The notes beneath the pieces are model-generated. The model saw only the letters and a list, made by a program, of their open reading frames with translations. It had not been told where the DNA came from and did no database searches. A program made the translations under genes and the position numbers. From contig NC_134109.1 of assembly GCF_040939455.1 (NCBI RefSeq), positions 59,626,001-59,690,000 on the forward strand: a stretch of 64,000 nucleotides of DNA, given 5' to 3'. This DNA comes from Microcebus murinus. Lineage: Eukaryota; Chordata; Mammalia; Primates; Cheirogaleidae. Shown here piece by piece: positions 53,339 through 64,000 of this stretch; position 1 is the stretch's first letter; each line of letters begins with the position of its first letter.

Positions 53339-54004
53339 ATGGGTAATATTCTGCTGCGGCACTTTTTGTGGCCTATTATCATGAAATGCCTGTATGATGA
53401 GACTTCAGGCCCGCGCGTAGCAGCTAGCCAAAGTGCACTGAGTGACTTGCAAGAAGCAAGCTCAGAGAGAAGCAGTAAGGGAGGTACCGCGGTAAAAGGT
53501 GGAAAAAAGGAATATAGAGCTCAAAAAAGGAAAATGCAGGGAGGGATAGCGCAGCCCGACCTGCAAAGGGAGAGAAAGAGAAAGGAGAAAAGGGAGAGAA
53601 AGAGAAAGGAGAAAAGGGAGAGAAAGAGAAAGGAGAAAAGGGAGAGAAAGGAGAAAAAGGGAGAGAAAGGAGAAAAAGGGAGAGAAAGGAGAAAAAGGGA
53701 GAGAAAGGAGAAAAAGGGAGAGAAAGGAGAAAAAGGGAGAGAAAGGAGAAAAAGGGAGAGAAAGGAGAAAAAGGGAGAGAAAGGAGAAAAAGGGAGAGAA
53801 AGGAGAAAAAGGGAGAGAAAGAAAAGAGAAAAGGGAGAGAAAGAAAAGAGAAAAGGGAGAGAAAGAAAAGAGAAAAGGGAGAGAAAGAGACGTAAAGGTA
53901 CCAAAAATAAAAATGACAAAGGAAAGGACAGGACAGAAGACAGAGGAGATGCCTGCTTGACTACTGATACATTCCTGTTCCTGTTGAAGCTCCTAGCTCT
54001 ATGA
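53339..54004 (+). CDS. Gag-like N-terminus fused to a Lys/Arg/Glu-rich repeat ORF
   Basis: ORF of about 221 residues from ATG at 53339, 100 bases after the primer-binding site, which is the gag position. It begins MGN-ILLRHFLWP; Gly2 would allow N-myristoylation, as in Gag matrix proteins, though residue 6 is Leu rather than the preferred Ser/Thr. After about 60 residues of ordinary sequence it enters a 100-residue block made almost only of Lys, Arg, Glu and Gly encoded by a purine minisatellite (53568-53890), then a short tail (TKNKNDKGKDRTEDRGD) and LLKLLAL before TGA at 54002-54004. No capsid, major homology region or Cys-His box is present. I infer a gag start kept for RNA packaging or by chance after internal deletion, not a working Gag. 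Confidence 0.6.
   Translation: MGNILLRHFLWPIIMKCLYDETSGPRVAASQSALSDLQEASSERSSKGGTAVKGGKKEYRAQKRKMQGGIAQPDLQRERKRKEKRERKRKEKRERKRKEKRERKEKKGEKGEKGRERRKRERKEKKGEKGEKGRERRKRERKEKKGEKGEKGRERRKRERKKREKGEKEKRKGRERKEKRERKRRKGTKNKNDKGKDRTEDRGDACLTTDTFLFLLKLLAL
53568..53890 (+). repeat. Purine minisatellite inside the provirus
   Basis: Three 24-nt units (starting 53568, 53592, 53616), nine 19-nt units of gggagagaaaggagaaaaa (53640-53810), then three 22-nt units gggagagaaagaaaagagaa+aa (53811-53876) and a partial unit. All units share gggagagaaa. The + strand has only A and G throughout. All three reading frames are open. Confidence 0.97.
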
Positions 54005-54630
54005 CTCTGTTTAGATCTCGCAGAGATTTCGGGATCACAGCTGCGATTCATACTGCTCAGGCTCTCAACAATCTATCTGCTGGAGTAGCTGCAGCCCTCG
54101 ACACTCAAACCACTCTGAATGCCCATGTGAAGGGTGGGATTATGCTTCTGAATCAGCGAGTGGATTTAGTACAGGACCAGGTGGACACTCTTTGGCAGCT
54201 TGCGCAGCTGGGTTGTGAGTGGAGAATGACCGGCCTCTGTGTCACTTCTGTGCTCTATGAGAACTTTACCTTTGCCGCTAATCTTTCTAAACAGCTGTCT
54301 AGGCATCTAACAGGCAACTGGTCTGCACAGTTTGATTCCTCACTCAGAGACCTGAGACTGGCCATCGTGCACGTGAACTCCACTCGTGTGGATCTGAGCC
54401 TTGCCACAGGACTGACAGCATGGATTCAACAAGCCACCCATCATCTGAAGGAATGGTCCGGTCTTGCAGCCGTGGCCGTTTTGCTGATCGTTGCGGCTGT
54501 TGGCGGACTGTGGTGCATCTGTAGGCTGCAGGCCCAGAGACGGAGGGACCATATGATATTGGCACAGGCATTTGCTGCGCTTGAACTGGGACAGTCTACA
54601 CAGGTGTGGTTGACCATGCTTAAGGGTTAG
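54001..54630 (+). CDS. Betaretrovirus-like Env transmembrane (TM) subunit, intact ORF
   Basis: 209 codons. Residues 5-8 are RSRR, a furin-type SU/TM cleavage site; residues 9-32 (DFGITAAI... AGVAAAL) look like the fusion peptide. Residues ~33-70 form a heptad-rich helix, Cys72 and Cys80 (CX7C) the small disulfide loop without a third Cys, as in class II/betaretroviral TM. Residues 153-174 (SGLAAVAVLLIVAAVGGLWC) are the membrane anchor, followed by a 35-residue cytoplasmic tail. Four N-glycosylation sequons (N88, N94, N106, N126). About the size of a complete TM; the surface subunit is missing, so it cannot bind a receptor by itself. No stop or frameshift is seen. The frame upstream of the ATG is open back to a TGA at about 53962, carrying a short SU C-terminal remnant. 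No signal peptide. Confidence 0.8.
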   Translation: MTLFRSRRDFGITAAIHTAQALNNLSAGVAAALDTQTTLNAHVKGGIMLLNQRVDLVQDQVDTLWQLAQLGCEWRMTGLCVTSVLYENFTFAANLSKQLSRHLTGNWSAQFDSSLRDLRLAIVHVNSTRVDLSLATGLTAWIQQATHHLKEWSGLAAVAVLLIVAAVGGLWCICRLQAQRRRDHMILAQAFAALELGQSTQVWLTMLKG

Positions 54631-54862
54631 CCTAGGTTTGGGTTGCACCCGCTCCTACCCCCAGGCATTTGGCAGACATGGCCTTTGCACTCTGAGGGCA
54701 CCAGAGAAGGCATGTCCTCAGTCCCACAACCAGCCTTTGCACATCTCAGAGTTTTGCTCATTGCACGAGGTAAGGTGGTTGTTGTTGGGTAAGTGAGGCT
54801 CTGCATCCTTGATCGCACTATCGAAGGACGGTGCTGAACGGTTGCTCAGTTCTCATTTAATT
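54631..54862 (+). other. Provirus 3' untranslated region
   Basis: Between the Env stop and the polypurine tract, no open frame worth calling on +; GC content remains higher than the flanking DNA. Confidence 0.7.
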
Positions 54863-54879
54863 AATAAAATAGGGGGAGA
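54863..54879 (+). other. Polypurine tract
   Basis: AATAAAATAGGGGGAGA immediately before the 3' LTR; the AGGGGGAGA core primes plus-strand synthesis in retroviruses. Confidence 0.88.
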
Positions 54880-55165
54880 TGTGGGGCGCGGTAGCAACGC
54901 CATTCCAAGATGGCGCCCGCTTCTTGGTCAAACCCTGTTGTTAGTCTGACAAACAAGTGCTCAGCGCATGTGCAGAGTTTGTCTCCTCCCTTCCAAGTGC
55001 CTTATCCAATCAGACAATGCCCAGTGTACTTACTGCCTTTATAAGCAGCCGCCGAGAACGCCTCGGCGTCTTCCGTATCATGTAAGCCTAAAGGGAACCC
55101 CATTAAAGCACGGTCAGAAGAACTCCGGTTGCCGCGTCTTCCTTGCTGGCGAGGCGGGCGCGACA
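54880..55165 (+). repeat. 3' LTR
   Basis: 286 bp, identical to the 5' LTR except G at 55108 where the 5' copy has A (53162), one base after the ATTAAA signal. Followed by the right-hand ACAAGT duplication. Confidence 0.97.
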
Positions 55166-55500
55166 ACAAGTCAGTATCAGTTGATTCATCCAAAGCAATT
55201 GAGTAATATATATATTTCCTTTTGAAGTATTGCATGAAGTTCTGTTAAGTTGAAGGCTAATTCATGCTGCTGATCAGTTTTGGTTCTCCTTAAAAGAGGC
55301 AGTTGTTTGTTATAGGGGTCTAAGCATCCTACAACTTCAGCAATGTATTCTTTCACAATTTCTATGTGACTGAATCGTTTCCCTTTTTTCCTAAGTATGC
55401 AAGTTACTTTATAAGTTGGCTCAGTGGTATTACTTCAAGGTCTTACTGCTGCTTGAAAGAATTGTCTTTGCATGTGCTTTTCATCTTTTGTTTTCTGCAG

Positions 55501-55891
55501 TACAACCTTTTACACCTCTCCCTCTAATTTAAAATATTTGTGCCCATAATACAGTAAAATAAAAAATAATAATAAAAAAGATACAATGAAAAGAAATAAA
55601 ATAAAATAAAGTATTTGTGATCCTTATGTTATAATACTGATGAGCATTGAATTTCTTTAATGTTGATATTGCAGTATTACAAGGCAAGCAAATCATCTTT
55701 TAGCAGAAACAAGATAATATTGCAATTCCCAATCCTCATGAAAAAAATTGTTTTCTTCATCATTCTCTTGGTCTTCTTTGACATGATGGGCTGTCGAACA
55801 GACAATTAAAGACTACTGTCGAGCTGTGCAACTATTCACAAATTCCACTTCAAACAGAAACATAGTACACCACTATCAAAAGCTGATAACA
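55501..55891. other. No recognised gene; may include the 5' flank of the hAT relic
   Basis: A-rich ('aaaataaaaaataataataaaa') then unassigned sequence. Terminal inverted repeats of a hAT element were looked for and not found. Confidence 0.35.
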
Positions 55892-56188
55892 GGCCAGGTG
55901 TTGTGGCTCATGCCTATAATCTTAGCACTCTGGGAGGCTGAGGCTGGAGGATAGCTTGAGGTCAGAAGTTTGAGACTAGCCTGAGCAAGAGCCAGACCCC
56001 GTCTCTACTGAAAATAGAAAAAATTAGCTGGGCATGGTGGTACATGCCTGTAATCCCAGCTACTCAGGAGGCTGAGGCAGGAGGATTGCTTATGCCCAGG
56101 AGTTTGAGGTTGCTGTGAGGTAGGCTGACGCCATGGAACTTGCCTGGGCAATAGAGTGAGACTCTGTCTTAAAAAAAAAAAAAAAAAA
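55892..56188 (+). mobile_element. Alu
   Basis: Dimer without linker; duplication aaaagct(g/a)ataacag at 55878 and 56185. Confidence 0.94.
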
Positions 56189-58109
56189 GCTAATAACAGA
56201 CTGGCATACTTGAACACCATAAACTCTCACCAACCAGCCTCATAGTGGCAAGAGTTAGGCGGGAGAAGTTAGAACTAAATCAATTTAGCCCATATGACTT
56301 ACTAATGTTTGAATTGTACTGGTCTATCTGGGAGATTACTTCATTGAAACTTATTTTATTCTTTCGTATTTTAAATACATTCATTTTAAAAATGAAAATA
56401 TAAAAGATGAACAAAAATGTATTAATAAAAGGATTTGTTCAATAAAATTTGGATTCAGTCAAAAGGCCAGACTTAAGGACCTAGAAGGCCACAGATTCCC
56501 CATACTACCTGATCTAGTATGTATTTTTAATCTGTGCTTGCAAAAACCATGACACCTAATGTAATGATATCTCACTTGTACAAAATATAATTTGGGGGCA
56601 ATAGTAGTTTTTATTCTGGCCAATTAAAGTTATATAAGAACTTTGGGACCTCATAAGTTTTTCCTACTTACTTTGGAAATTTTAGCTCTACTTAGTGCAA
56701 TACATGTTTTCTCTGTATGTTGAGACACACTAATGAGCTTTGTTGCACAGACTGGTTGCAACAGCTTTAGAATGTGTCTGTAAAATTGAGAGACAAACAA
56801 AAACACAAAATGCTACAGTTCAAAATTGGCTTTTTGTTAGATCTGCTACTTTGCTTGAAACTTTAAACTGTACCCAGATAATGCAAGAAACAGATAAGTG
56901 CAAGTTAAAGAGAACCTTCTGTGTAGATTGCCTCTTGAGAATTTCAACATTTGAATATACTTTCCAAGGTCCAAGCATGAAATGGGGGTGGACTTCAGAA
57001 GATACAGGGACCTACCTAGCCATAAACCCATTATTACGAAGAACAAAATTACAGCTAAATTAAATTTAGGCTATCTTGAGGATGTGCACTGAAAGTTATG
57101 CGTTAAGTAATAGTTCGTAATGCTGAAGCCATTCAAAAGCCAGAGAAGCAATATTTAGGCTAAAATAAAATTTGCTACTTTGTTAGAACAGAGTGAATAC
57201 CCTTTTTCTTGGGAAGCTAGATGCTAGGAAAGACAGAATAAATACTCAATAGATAGCAAGTCCCAGAAAATGTTACTTTTGAAGTGAGTAGGATCAAGTC
57301 ACCATGTGATCCAGGGACCTATCTAGAAAAATGAAGGGAAGCTTCAAGAATTGCTGTTGCTGTAGCATACAGGCATCAGTGGGTGTTTTTAGTGAGCATT
57401 GAATAGGTCAAGGTTGAGTAGCCTACATAAGCTTTGGGAAAGAACCAAAACAGCATAAGAATAGAAGTTAAATGTGTGGGTAGGGCTGTAACTTTAAGGG
57501 GCTGAGCAGAGGACACTTTGTAGAGAGATTTAGGCCTAGATCTTGTTACACTGAGCACCCACTGAGCATTTTTTAAAAGGCTTTAAGTCAAATTAAAATG
57601 AACATCAAAGTCTAAAATTAGAAAAGAGGTCTCCTAAGTTGTAGAGATAAAGCAAGATCAGGCCCGCCCTTAATGGTAGGGTGGATAAAAACACTGACCA
57701 CTTTGATTTTGCTGCTGTGTTGAAAGTTAGCACTTTCTCTGAAAAGTAACAATTAATTTTCTTATTAAAAACAAACAATTAGAAGACAGAGAAGTTTATT
57801 ATCAATGTCTAGGGTGACTTTTGCTAGCCAGTAGATAAAAATTAATGATAAAATTAATTTACTAGAGTGATAATTTTTCAGAGCCATTTTCCTTGTGTTT
57901 TTCTGTATGAAATTGCCAGTATTAATAGAGAGAATTGTAAAGGAGAAAGAAAAGTAATGTTCAGTTGTGTTTGTGATACTCAAAGGAACAGGGTGGAGGG
58001 AAGTACTATCAACTACACTTTAAGGACTGGCAGGTGTTGCTTTGGGGGCATCCATATGTGCTGTTTGTATTCTTCATATGTAATTATGTTGCCAAAGACA
58101 AACTATTTC
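56189..58109. other. No recognised gene
   Basis: Largely unique-looking sequence. Open frames at 56740 (107 aa, +) and 57867 (84 aa, +) have no motif or splice context. One of the longest repeat-poor stretches in the window. Confidence 0.4.
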
Positions 58110-58443
<334 letters not shown>

Positions 58444-58679
58444 GACAAATGTTTTCATCATGTATTGCAAGCACTTTCACCAGACTTTTCAGTGGTGTAT
58501 TATCTTCTGGTTGTAATAACAATTACTGAGTTGTGGCAGTTTAACACAAATAAAACCCAGGTAATCTTATTTTTATGTTTGTCATAAGAACAATATATGC
58601 CCATTTCAGAAAAACCAAAACAGAAAAAAATAAAAATAAAAAACACAAACTTATCAGTTGAGAAATAACTGCCAACCAG

Positions 58680-59880
58680 TGTTAAAATTTTGATATGTCT
58701 TTGAGAGATAGTAATGTCTCTTGTTTTGTAACTTTTTTTTACTTGAATCATATATGAAAAATATCTTTCCTTTTATGGTATAATATTTAGAAGTAAAATA
58801 AAAATATCTTTCCATGGGAATAAAATATACTTCTACAACATCATCATTTTTTGTTTTTTGCCTGGGCTAGAGTGCTGTGGTGTCAGCCTAGTTCACAGCA
58901 ACCTCAAATTCCTGGGCTCAAGGGATCCTCCTTCCTCAGCCTCCTGAGTAGCTGAGGCTACAGGTGCTCACTTAATTTTTTGTTTCTATTTTTAGTTGCT
59001 CGGCTAATTTTTTCTACTTTCAGTAGAGAGGAGATCTGGTTCTTGCTCAGGTTGGTCTCGAACTCCTGAACTCAAGTGATCCTCCCACCTTGGCTTCCCA
59101 GAGTGCTAAGATTACAGGCGTGAGCCGCCACACCTGACCTACAACATCATTGTTAATGACTACACAATAGTCAGTTGTTTGGATGTATCATAATTTATTT
59201 AATCTTTGTGCTAAACACTAGAATTGTCCTCCTTTTTCATTTTTTACTAATCAGCTTCATGTCCTTTGTCCATTTTTCTATTGGGTGCTTTTTTTTCTGT
59301 TTGTAAGGGCTCTCTATATATTAACGATGCTAAACATTTACATGTCGTAATAATTACAAATATTTTGGTAAGTTTTCGATTTGATTTTTAATTTTATTTT
59401 TGTCTAAAAAGTTTTAATTTTTATATGATTAAATCTATCAGTCTATTCCATTTTATTTCTACCTATTGAATCGTGCATAGGCAGTCTTTCTCCACACCAA
59501 GGTTATATAATACTTACATACATTTTCTCTTAATAGTAGACTTTTAAGTCAAAATAATACTCTGCCTTATACATTTATGTTTTATTTTTCACATAATATT
59601 TATTCCATGTGAAACTTATTTTGGAGTAAGACATGAGGTAATGATATAATTGATATTCTTCCCCAAATAGTTGGCCAGTTGATTCAATATCATTTTGACT
59701 GATTCATTTCCTACCATTGCTTCAAAAATGTTACTTTGTCGTATTCTAAATTCTTACCTATATTGGGGCTATTTCTGGACTTTCTCTTTTGTTCCATTGC
59801 TGTATATATTTCATCTCCCCCGCCCCTACTTTTTTTCGTTTTATTTGCTTTTTGTTTGGTTGGTTTTTAGCACCCTTGTG
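58680..59880 (-). mobile_element. Old L1 fragment, antisense, split by an Alu
   Basis: 'ctgtttgtaagggctctctatatattaa', 'ttggccagttgattcaatatcattttgactgattcattt' and similar are complementary L1 3' wording; interrupted at 58848-59138. Confidence 0.7.
58848..59138 (-). mobile_element. Alu, antisense
   Basis: Reverse Alu with the 'gtttctatttttagttgctcggctaatttttt' middle; duplication 'ctacaacatcat' at 58832 and 59139. Confidence 0.92.
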
Positions 59881-61253
59881 GAATGAACACCTCCCCCCTT
59901 TTAAGGCAAACTGAATTTATTTACTTGCCAGGCAAGAGAAGACAAACTAGTCAAAAAAATTAGTTTACTGATTCATTAAAGGAGAAAATACAGGCTGCAG
60001 TCTGTCTGTGCTAGAAAGGTAGGGAGTTCATGATGGTTATGCTAATTTAGAATGGAAAATTTTCATTCTAGATAGGACAATAAATCCTAAGTCTTTACAT
60101 GATTTGTTTAGAAAAAAAAAACCAAAAAGCCCCGTTGTTCATTGGAAAGAGCATCCTAGGTCAGTCCAATAGAAGTCTGGCATACCAGGGACTCTAAAAT
60201 TTCATTTTTTAGCTTCCATTGGTGGGCCGTGCAACACTTATTGATTTTAACTTTTAATTTTGAAATAATAGATTCACAGGATGTTGAGAAGAAATATAGA
60301 GGTTCCATGTACCCTTCTCCCAGTTTCCCCCAGCGGCAACATTTTGCATTACTATTATACAATATCAAAACTAGGAGATTGGCATTAGTACAATCCACAC
60401 AGCTTATTCAAATTTTAACAGTTTTACATGCATGTGTGTGTGTTGACAGTTCTTTGCAATTTTATCACATGTGTAGATTCATGTAATCACAACCACAATC
60501 AAAATACAGAACTATTTCATCACCTTAAGGCTCACACTTGCTTCTCTCACCCCCATCCCTAATTCTGGGCAACCATTACACCGTTCTCCATTTCTTTAAT
60601 TTTTTCATTTTCAAGATTATTCTATAAATGGGATCATATAGTAGGCAAACTTCTGAGTTTTCTTTTCTTTCCACTTAGCATAATTCCCTTTAGATCCATC
60701 CAAGTTATTGCATCAATAGTTTTATTCTTTTTTATTGTTGAGTAGTATTTCATGATATGAATATACTACAGTTTGTTTAACCGTTCACCCATTGAAGGAC
60801 ATCTCTGTTGTTTCCAGTTTGGGGCTATTATGAATAAAGTTGCTATGAACATTTGTATATAGGTTTTTATGTGAAATTAAGTTTTCATTTTGTGGGGATA
60901 AATGCCCAGGAGTGCAATTGCTGGAGTACATTTTTAGTTTTATAAAAAAGCTGCCAACCTGTTTTCCAGAGTAACTGTACCATTTTACATTCCCATCAAC
61001 AGAGTATGAGTTTCAATTTCTCTGCATCTTTGCCAGCATTTGGTCTTATCATTACTTACTTTATTAGACATTCTGATAGGTGTGTCATGATATCATTGTG
61101 ATTTTAATTTGCATTTCCCTGGTAGCTGATGATGTTGAACATTTTTTATGTGGTTATCTATCATGTGTATAATCCTCTTCTGTGAAATTTTTGTTCATAT
61201 CTTTTGCCCATTTTTCTAATTGGATTTTTTTAACTGTTGAGTTTTGAGAGCTC

Positions 61254-61591
<338 letters not shown>

Positions 61592-61944
61592 AAGTTTTGA
61601 GAGCTCTTTATGTATCATAGATATAAGCCCTTTGATGAATATGTGATTTGCAAGTATTTCATCCCAGTCCAGTTTGTTTTTTCATCCCCTTAACAGGGTC
61701 TTTACCAGAACAAAAGTTTTTACTTTTGGCAAAGTCAAGTTCATCAGTTTTTTTTCTTTTGTGGACCTTGAATTTGGTGTCAAGACTGAGAATTCTGCCT
61801 AGCCCTAGATCCTAAAGGTTTTCTTCTCTTTCTAGAAGCTTTATAGTTTTTATGTTTTACATTTAAGTCCATGATCCATTTCGAGTTAATTTTTGTATAA
61901 GGTGTGAGTTGTAGTTTAAGGCTTATTTATTTGTTTATTTATTT

Positions 61945-62224
61945 ATTATAGAGATGGAGTCTTGCATTGTAGCCCAAGCTATAGTACAATGGTGTAATCA
62001 CAGCTCACTGCAACCTTGAACTCCTGGGCTCAAGTGCTCCTCCTGCTTCTCAGCCTCTTGAGTAGCTGGGACTATAGGCAAGCTCTACCACACACGGCTA
62101 ATTTTTCTTATTTTTTGTAGAGATGGGGTCTTGGTATGTTGCCCAGGCTGGTTTTGAACTCCTGGCCTCAACCGATCCTGAAAGTGCTGGCCACGGTTAC
62201 AGATATGAGCCACTGTGCCCGGCC
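61945..62224 (-). mobile_element. Older Alu, antisense
   Basis: 'gagatggagtcttgcattgtagcccaagctatag...' to 'gagccactgtgcccggcc', flanked by aagg(c/t)ttatttattt copies. Confidence 0.9.
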
Positions 62225-62504
62225 AAGGTTTATTTATTTATTTTTCTTATGGCTATTTAATATCTCCAGCACCATTTGTTGAAAAGGTTAACCTTCCTCC
62301 ACTGAATTGCTTTTGCACATTTGTCAAAAATCTCTTGAGTATATTGTTTGAGGTTATCTGTGACTCTGTTCCATTGATACTATATGTCTATCTCTCCTGT
62401 TTTACTTTTTTATTTTTATAGATTTTTAGTATATTTTTGGTTTTGATAAGATAAGGAAGGTTCTATTCATTACTTTTCTTTTTCAAAAATGTTATTGCTC
62501 TGGT

Positions 62505-62692
62505 GAGTCAGTATAGCCTAGCAGTAAAGGGCATGGGCTCTAAAAACAGTGACTCTGCCACTTATGTAGCTAGGTGACCTTGGGCAAGCAAATTAAAATT
62601 ACTAAATTTCTGTTCTTTCATATGAAAAAGGAGTTGTGAGAACTAAATCATGTAATGCTTGTAAAGTACCATAATATTTCACACATAGTAAA
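62505..62692 (+). mobile_element. MIR, interrupted near its 3' end
   Basis: 'cagtatagcctagcagtaaagggcatgggctct', 'tctgccacttatgtagctaggtgaccttgggcaagc', to 'tttcacacatagtaaa'. The final ~30 bases appear at 63122-63155 ('gaaatgcttaacagtgttagctgccatatta') after the LTR. Confidence 0.85.
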
Positions 62693-63121
62693 TGTATTAG
62701 TCACGGGTGTCTAATGCTGTAATAAACAACCATAAAATTTTTTACCTGAAAGAAATAAACTTGCTTTCTGCTCAAGAAACAGGCCAATGTAGGTATTCCT
62801 GGTTGGGCAGCTCCCCTAACAATTCTCCTCTAAGCTGTGATTCAGGAACCTAGGCTCCTCCATCTTACTTCCATCTTGTGACTTTACCATTCTCTAGGTC
62901 TTTGGAGTTTTTTCACTTAGTTAATGGGAAAAGAGAGAAGGGAGCCAGAGAAGTGCTTGAGAATTTTTTCCCTGCTCTAGAAGTGGCACTTTCTTCCATA
63001 TTACATTGGCCAGACTTTACTTATACAGACACAGCTTACTACAAGGGAGGCTAGAGAGAGTGGTCTCTGTACCCGGGAGGAAAAGTAAACATGCATACAC
63101 ACATAGCAACAGTCTCGGACA
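62693..63121 (+). mobile_element. MLT2-type ERVL solo LTR
   Basis: Starts TGTATTAGTCACGGGTGTC, ends CAGTCTCGGACA (TG...CA). Blocks 'gtgattcaggaacctaggctcctcc', 'cagcttactacaagggaggctagag' and 'acccgggaggaaaagtaaaca' are the MLT2 3' half. Inserted into the MIR; flanks taaa/tgaaa are the likely decayed duplication. Confidence 0.85.
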
Positions 63122-63155
63122 TGTGAAATGCTTAACAGTGTTAGCTGCCATATTA

Positions 63156-63470
63156 GGGCCTAGACCAGGTAGAGGTCTTTCCAAAGTTCGGGAAGTTGAG
63201 ATGAGAAATGAATGATGAGAAAGTGGCAAGCACACAAGATCTAGGGGAAGTGTTTCAAGCAGAAGAAAGAGCCAAGTGTGAAGGCCTCCCCTGGACTCTT
63301 TTTGAATGCGTTCTTTTCTTGCACTTTCCAAATCATTTAATGCCACTGTATAGGAAAGTTATCTTGTGATGAAACATCTTTCCAAACCTCTCCTATTAGT
63401 AGTATTATAGCAGCCTTTTTAGTTGACTCTTACTTTTCCAGACAATTAATCTATATATAATGATAATTTT
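63156..63470. other. No recognised feature
   Basis: Unassigned; the 109-aa reverse open frame at 63017-63346 spans LTR and unique DNA and is not credible. Confidence 0.4.
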
Positions 63471-63810
<340 letters not shown>

Positions 63811-64000
63811 TGATAATTTTCTTTTATTTTTAATGTCTATATCTCTTATTTCTTATCCTTGACTTATTTATTAACTAATTTCTGAATAGATATGAATAAT
63901 AGAAATGATAGTGGAGATTTTGGATTGTTGCCTATTTTGATGGAAATGTAGCTAAAGTTTTAATGTTAGGTTTGAAATATGGTGTTTATGTTTTAACATG
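63811..64000. other. No recognised gene; faint L1-like wording
   Basis: A/T-rich; 'tggattgttgcctattttgatggaaat' is vaguely L1-like but too short to call. Confidence 0.3.

Larger units (their letters stand above)
52928..55171 (+). mobile_element. Young non-autonomous class II endogenous retrovirus (IAP-like)
   Basis: The whole element: target duplication ACAAGT at 52928-52933 and 55166-55171, two 286-bp LTRs, tRNA-Phe primer-binding site, a polypurine tract, and 1.66 kb of internal sequence. Six-base duplications and a Phe primer site are features of IAP-type betaretrovirus-related (class II) elements. Internally only a gag-like start, a purine minisatellite and an Env TM subunit are present; capsid, nucleocapsid, protease, reverse transcriptase, integrase and Env surface subunit are absent. 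LTR identity of 285/286 means insertion was recent on an evolutionary scale. Its replication would have needed proteins from a related full-length element. It lies in the opposite direction to the hAT relic that it splits. Confidence 0.93.

Overview
This window is nuclear DNA of a primate, most probably a strepsirrhine (lemur-type). It carries about 40 Alu elements. Many have the dimeric form with 'CTATAAATAGAAAGAAATTA' and a GGCCAACT(A/G)ATATATATA linker between the arms, and a 'GAGGTTGCTGTGAGCTAGGCTGACGCCA' style right arm, which I associate with strepsirrhine rather than monkey or ape Alus. Two L1 copies end in a CCCCCATAATAT 3' tail that I also associate with strepsirrhines. No species can be named from sequence alone. 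The window is gene-poor and mostly made of layered mobile elements.

Layout. 0-3.5 kb: two consecutive splice-compatible coding exons on + (1833-1923 and 3301-3417), the last with stop and AATAAA, which look like the 3' end of a gene I do not recognise. 3.5-30 kb: Alus, MIRs, old L1s, a nearly full-length U2 snRNA pseudogene (8031-8198), a 5'-truncated L1 with target-site duplication (8914-9890), and MaLR-type LTRs, including an LTR-in-LTR-in-L3 nest at 24.9-26.6 kb. 30.2-31.0 kb: the only CpG-rich island, a probable promoter with possible splice donors on both strands. 31-50 kb: L1, L2, MIR, Alu, a short hAT MITE (41047-41237) and an L2/L1/Alu nest at 35.7-38.4 kb. 51.3-55.5 kb: an old hAT transposase-like gene on -, broken by stops and frameshifts, by an Alu and by a young endogenous retrovirus. 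55.5-64 kb: more old L1, Alu, MIR and an MLT2-type LTR.

The most interesting item is the provirus at 52928-55171. It has two 286-bp LTRs that differ at one base, a 6-bp target duplication (ACAAGT), a primer-binding site matching tRNA-Phe, and a polypurine tract. Only remnants of a viral genome lie between the LTRs: a short gag-like start (MGN...), a purine-rich minisatellite that keeps a long Lys/Arg/Glu-rich frame open, and an intact ORF for a complete betaretrovirus-like Env transmembrane subunit with its furin-type site. No protease, polymerase, capsid or surface-subunit coding is seen. I read it as a recently mobile, non-autonomous class II (IAP-like) element. The coding ORFs listed here are few; nearly all other open frames are translations of Alu, L1 or simple repeats.
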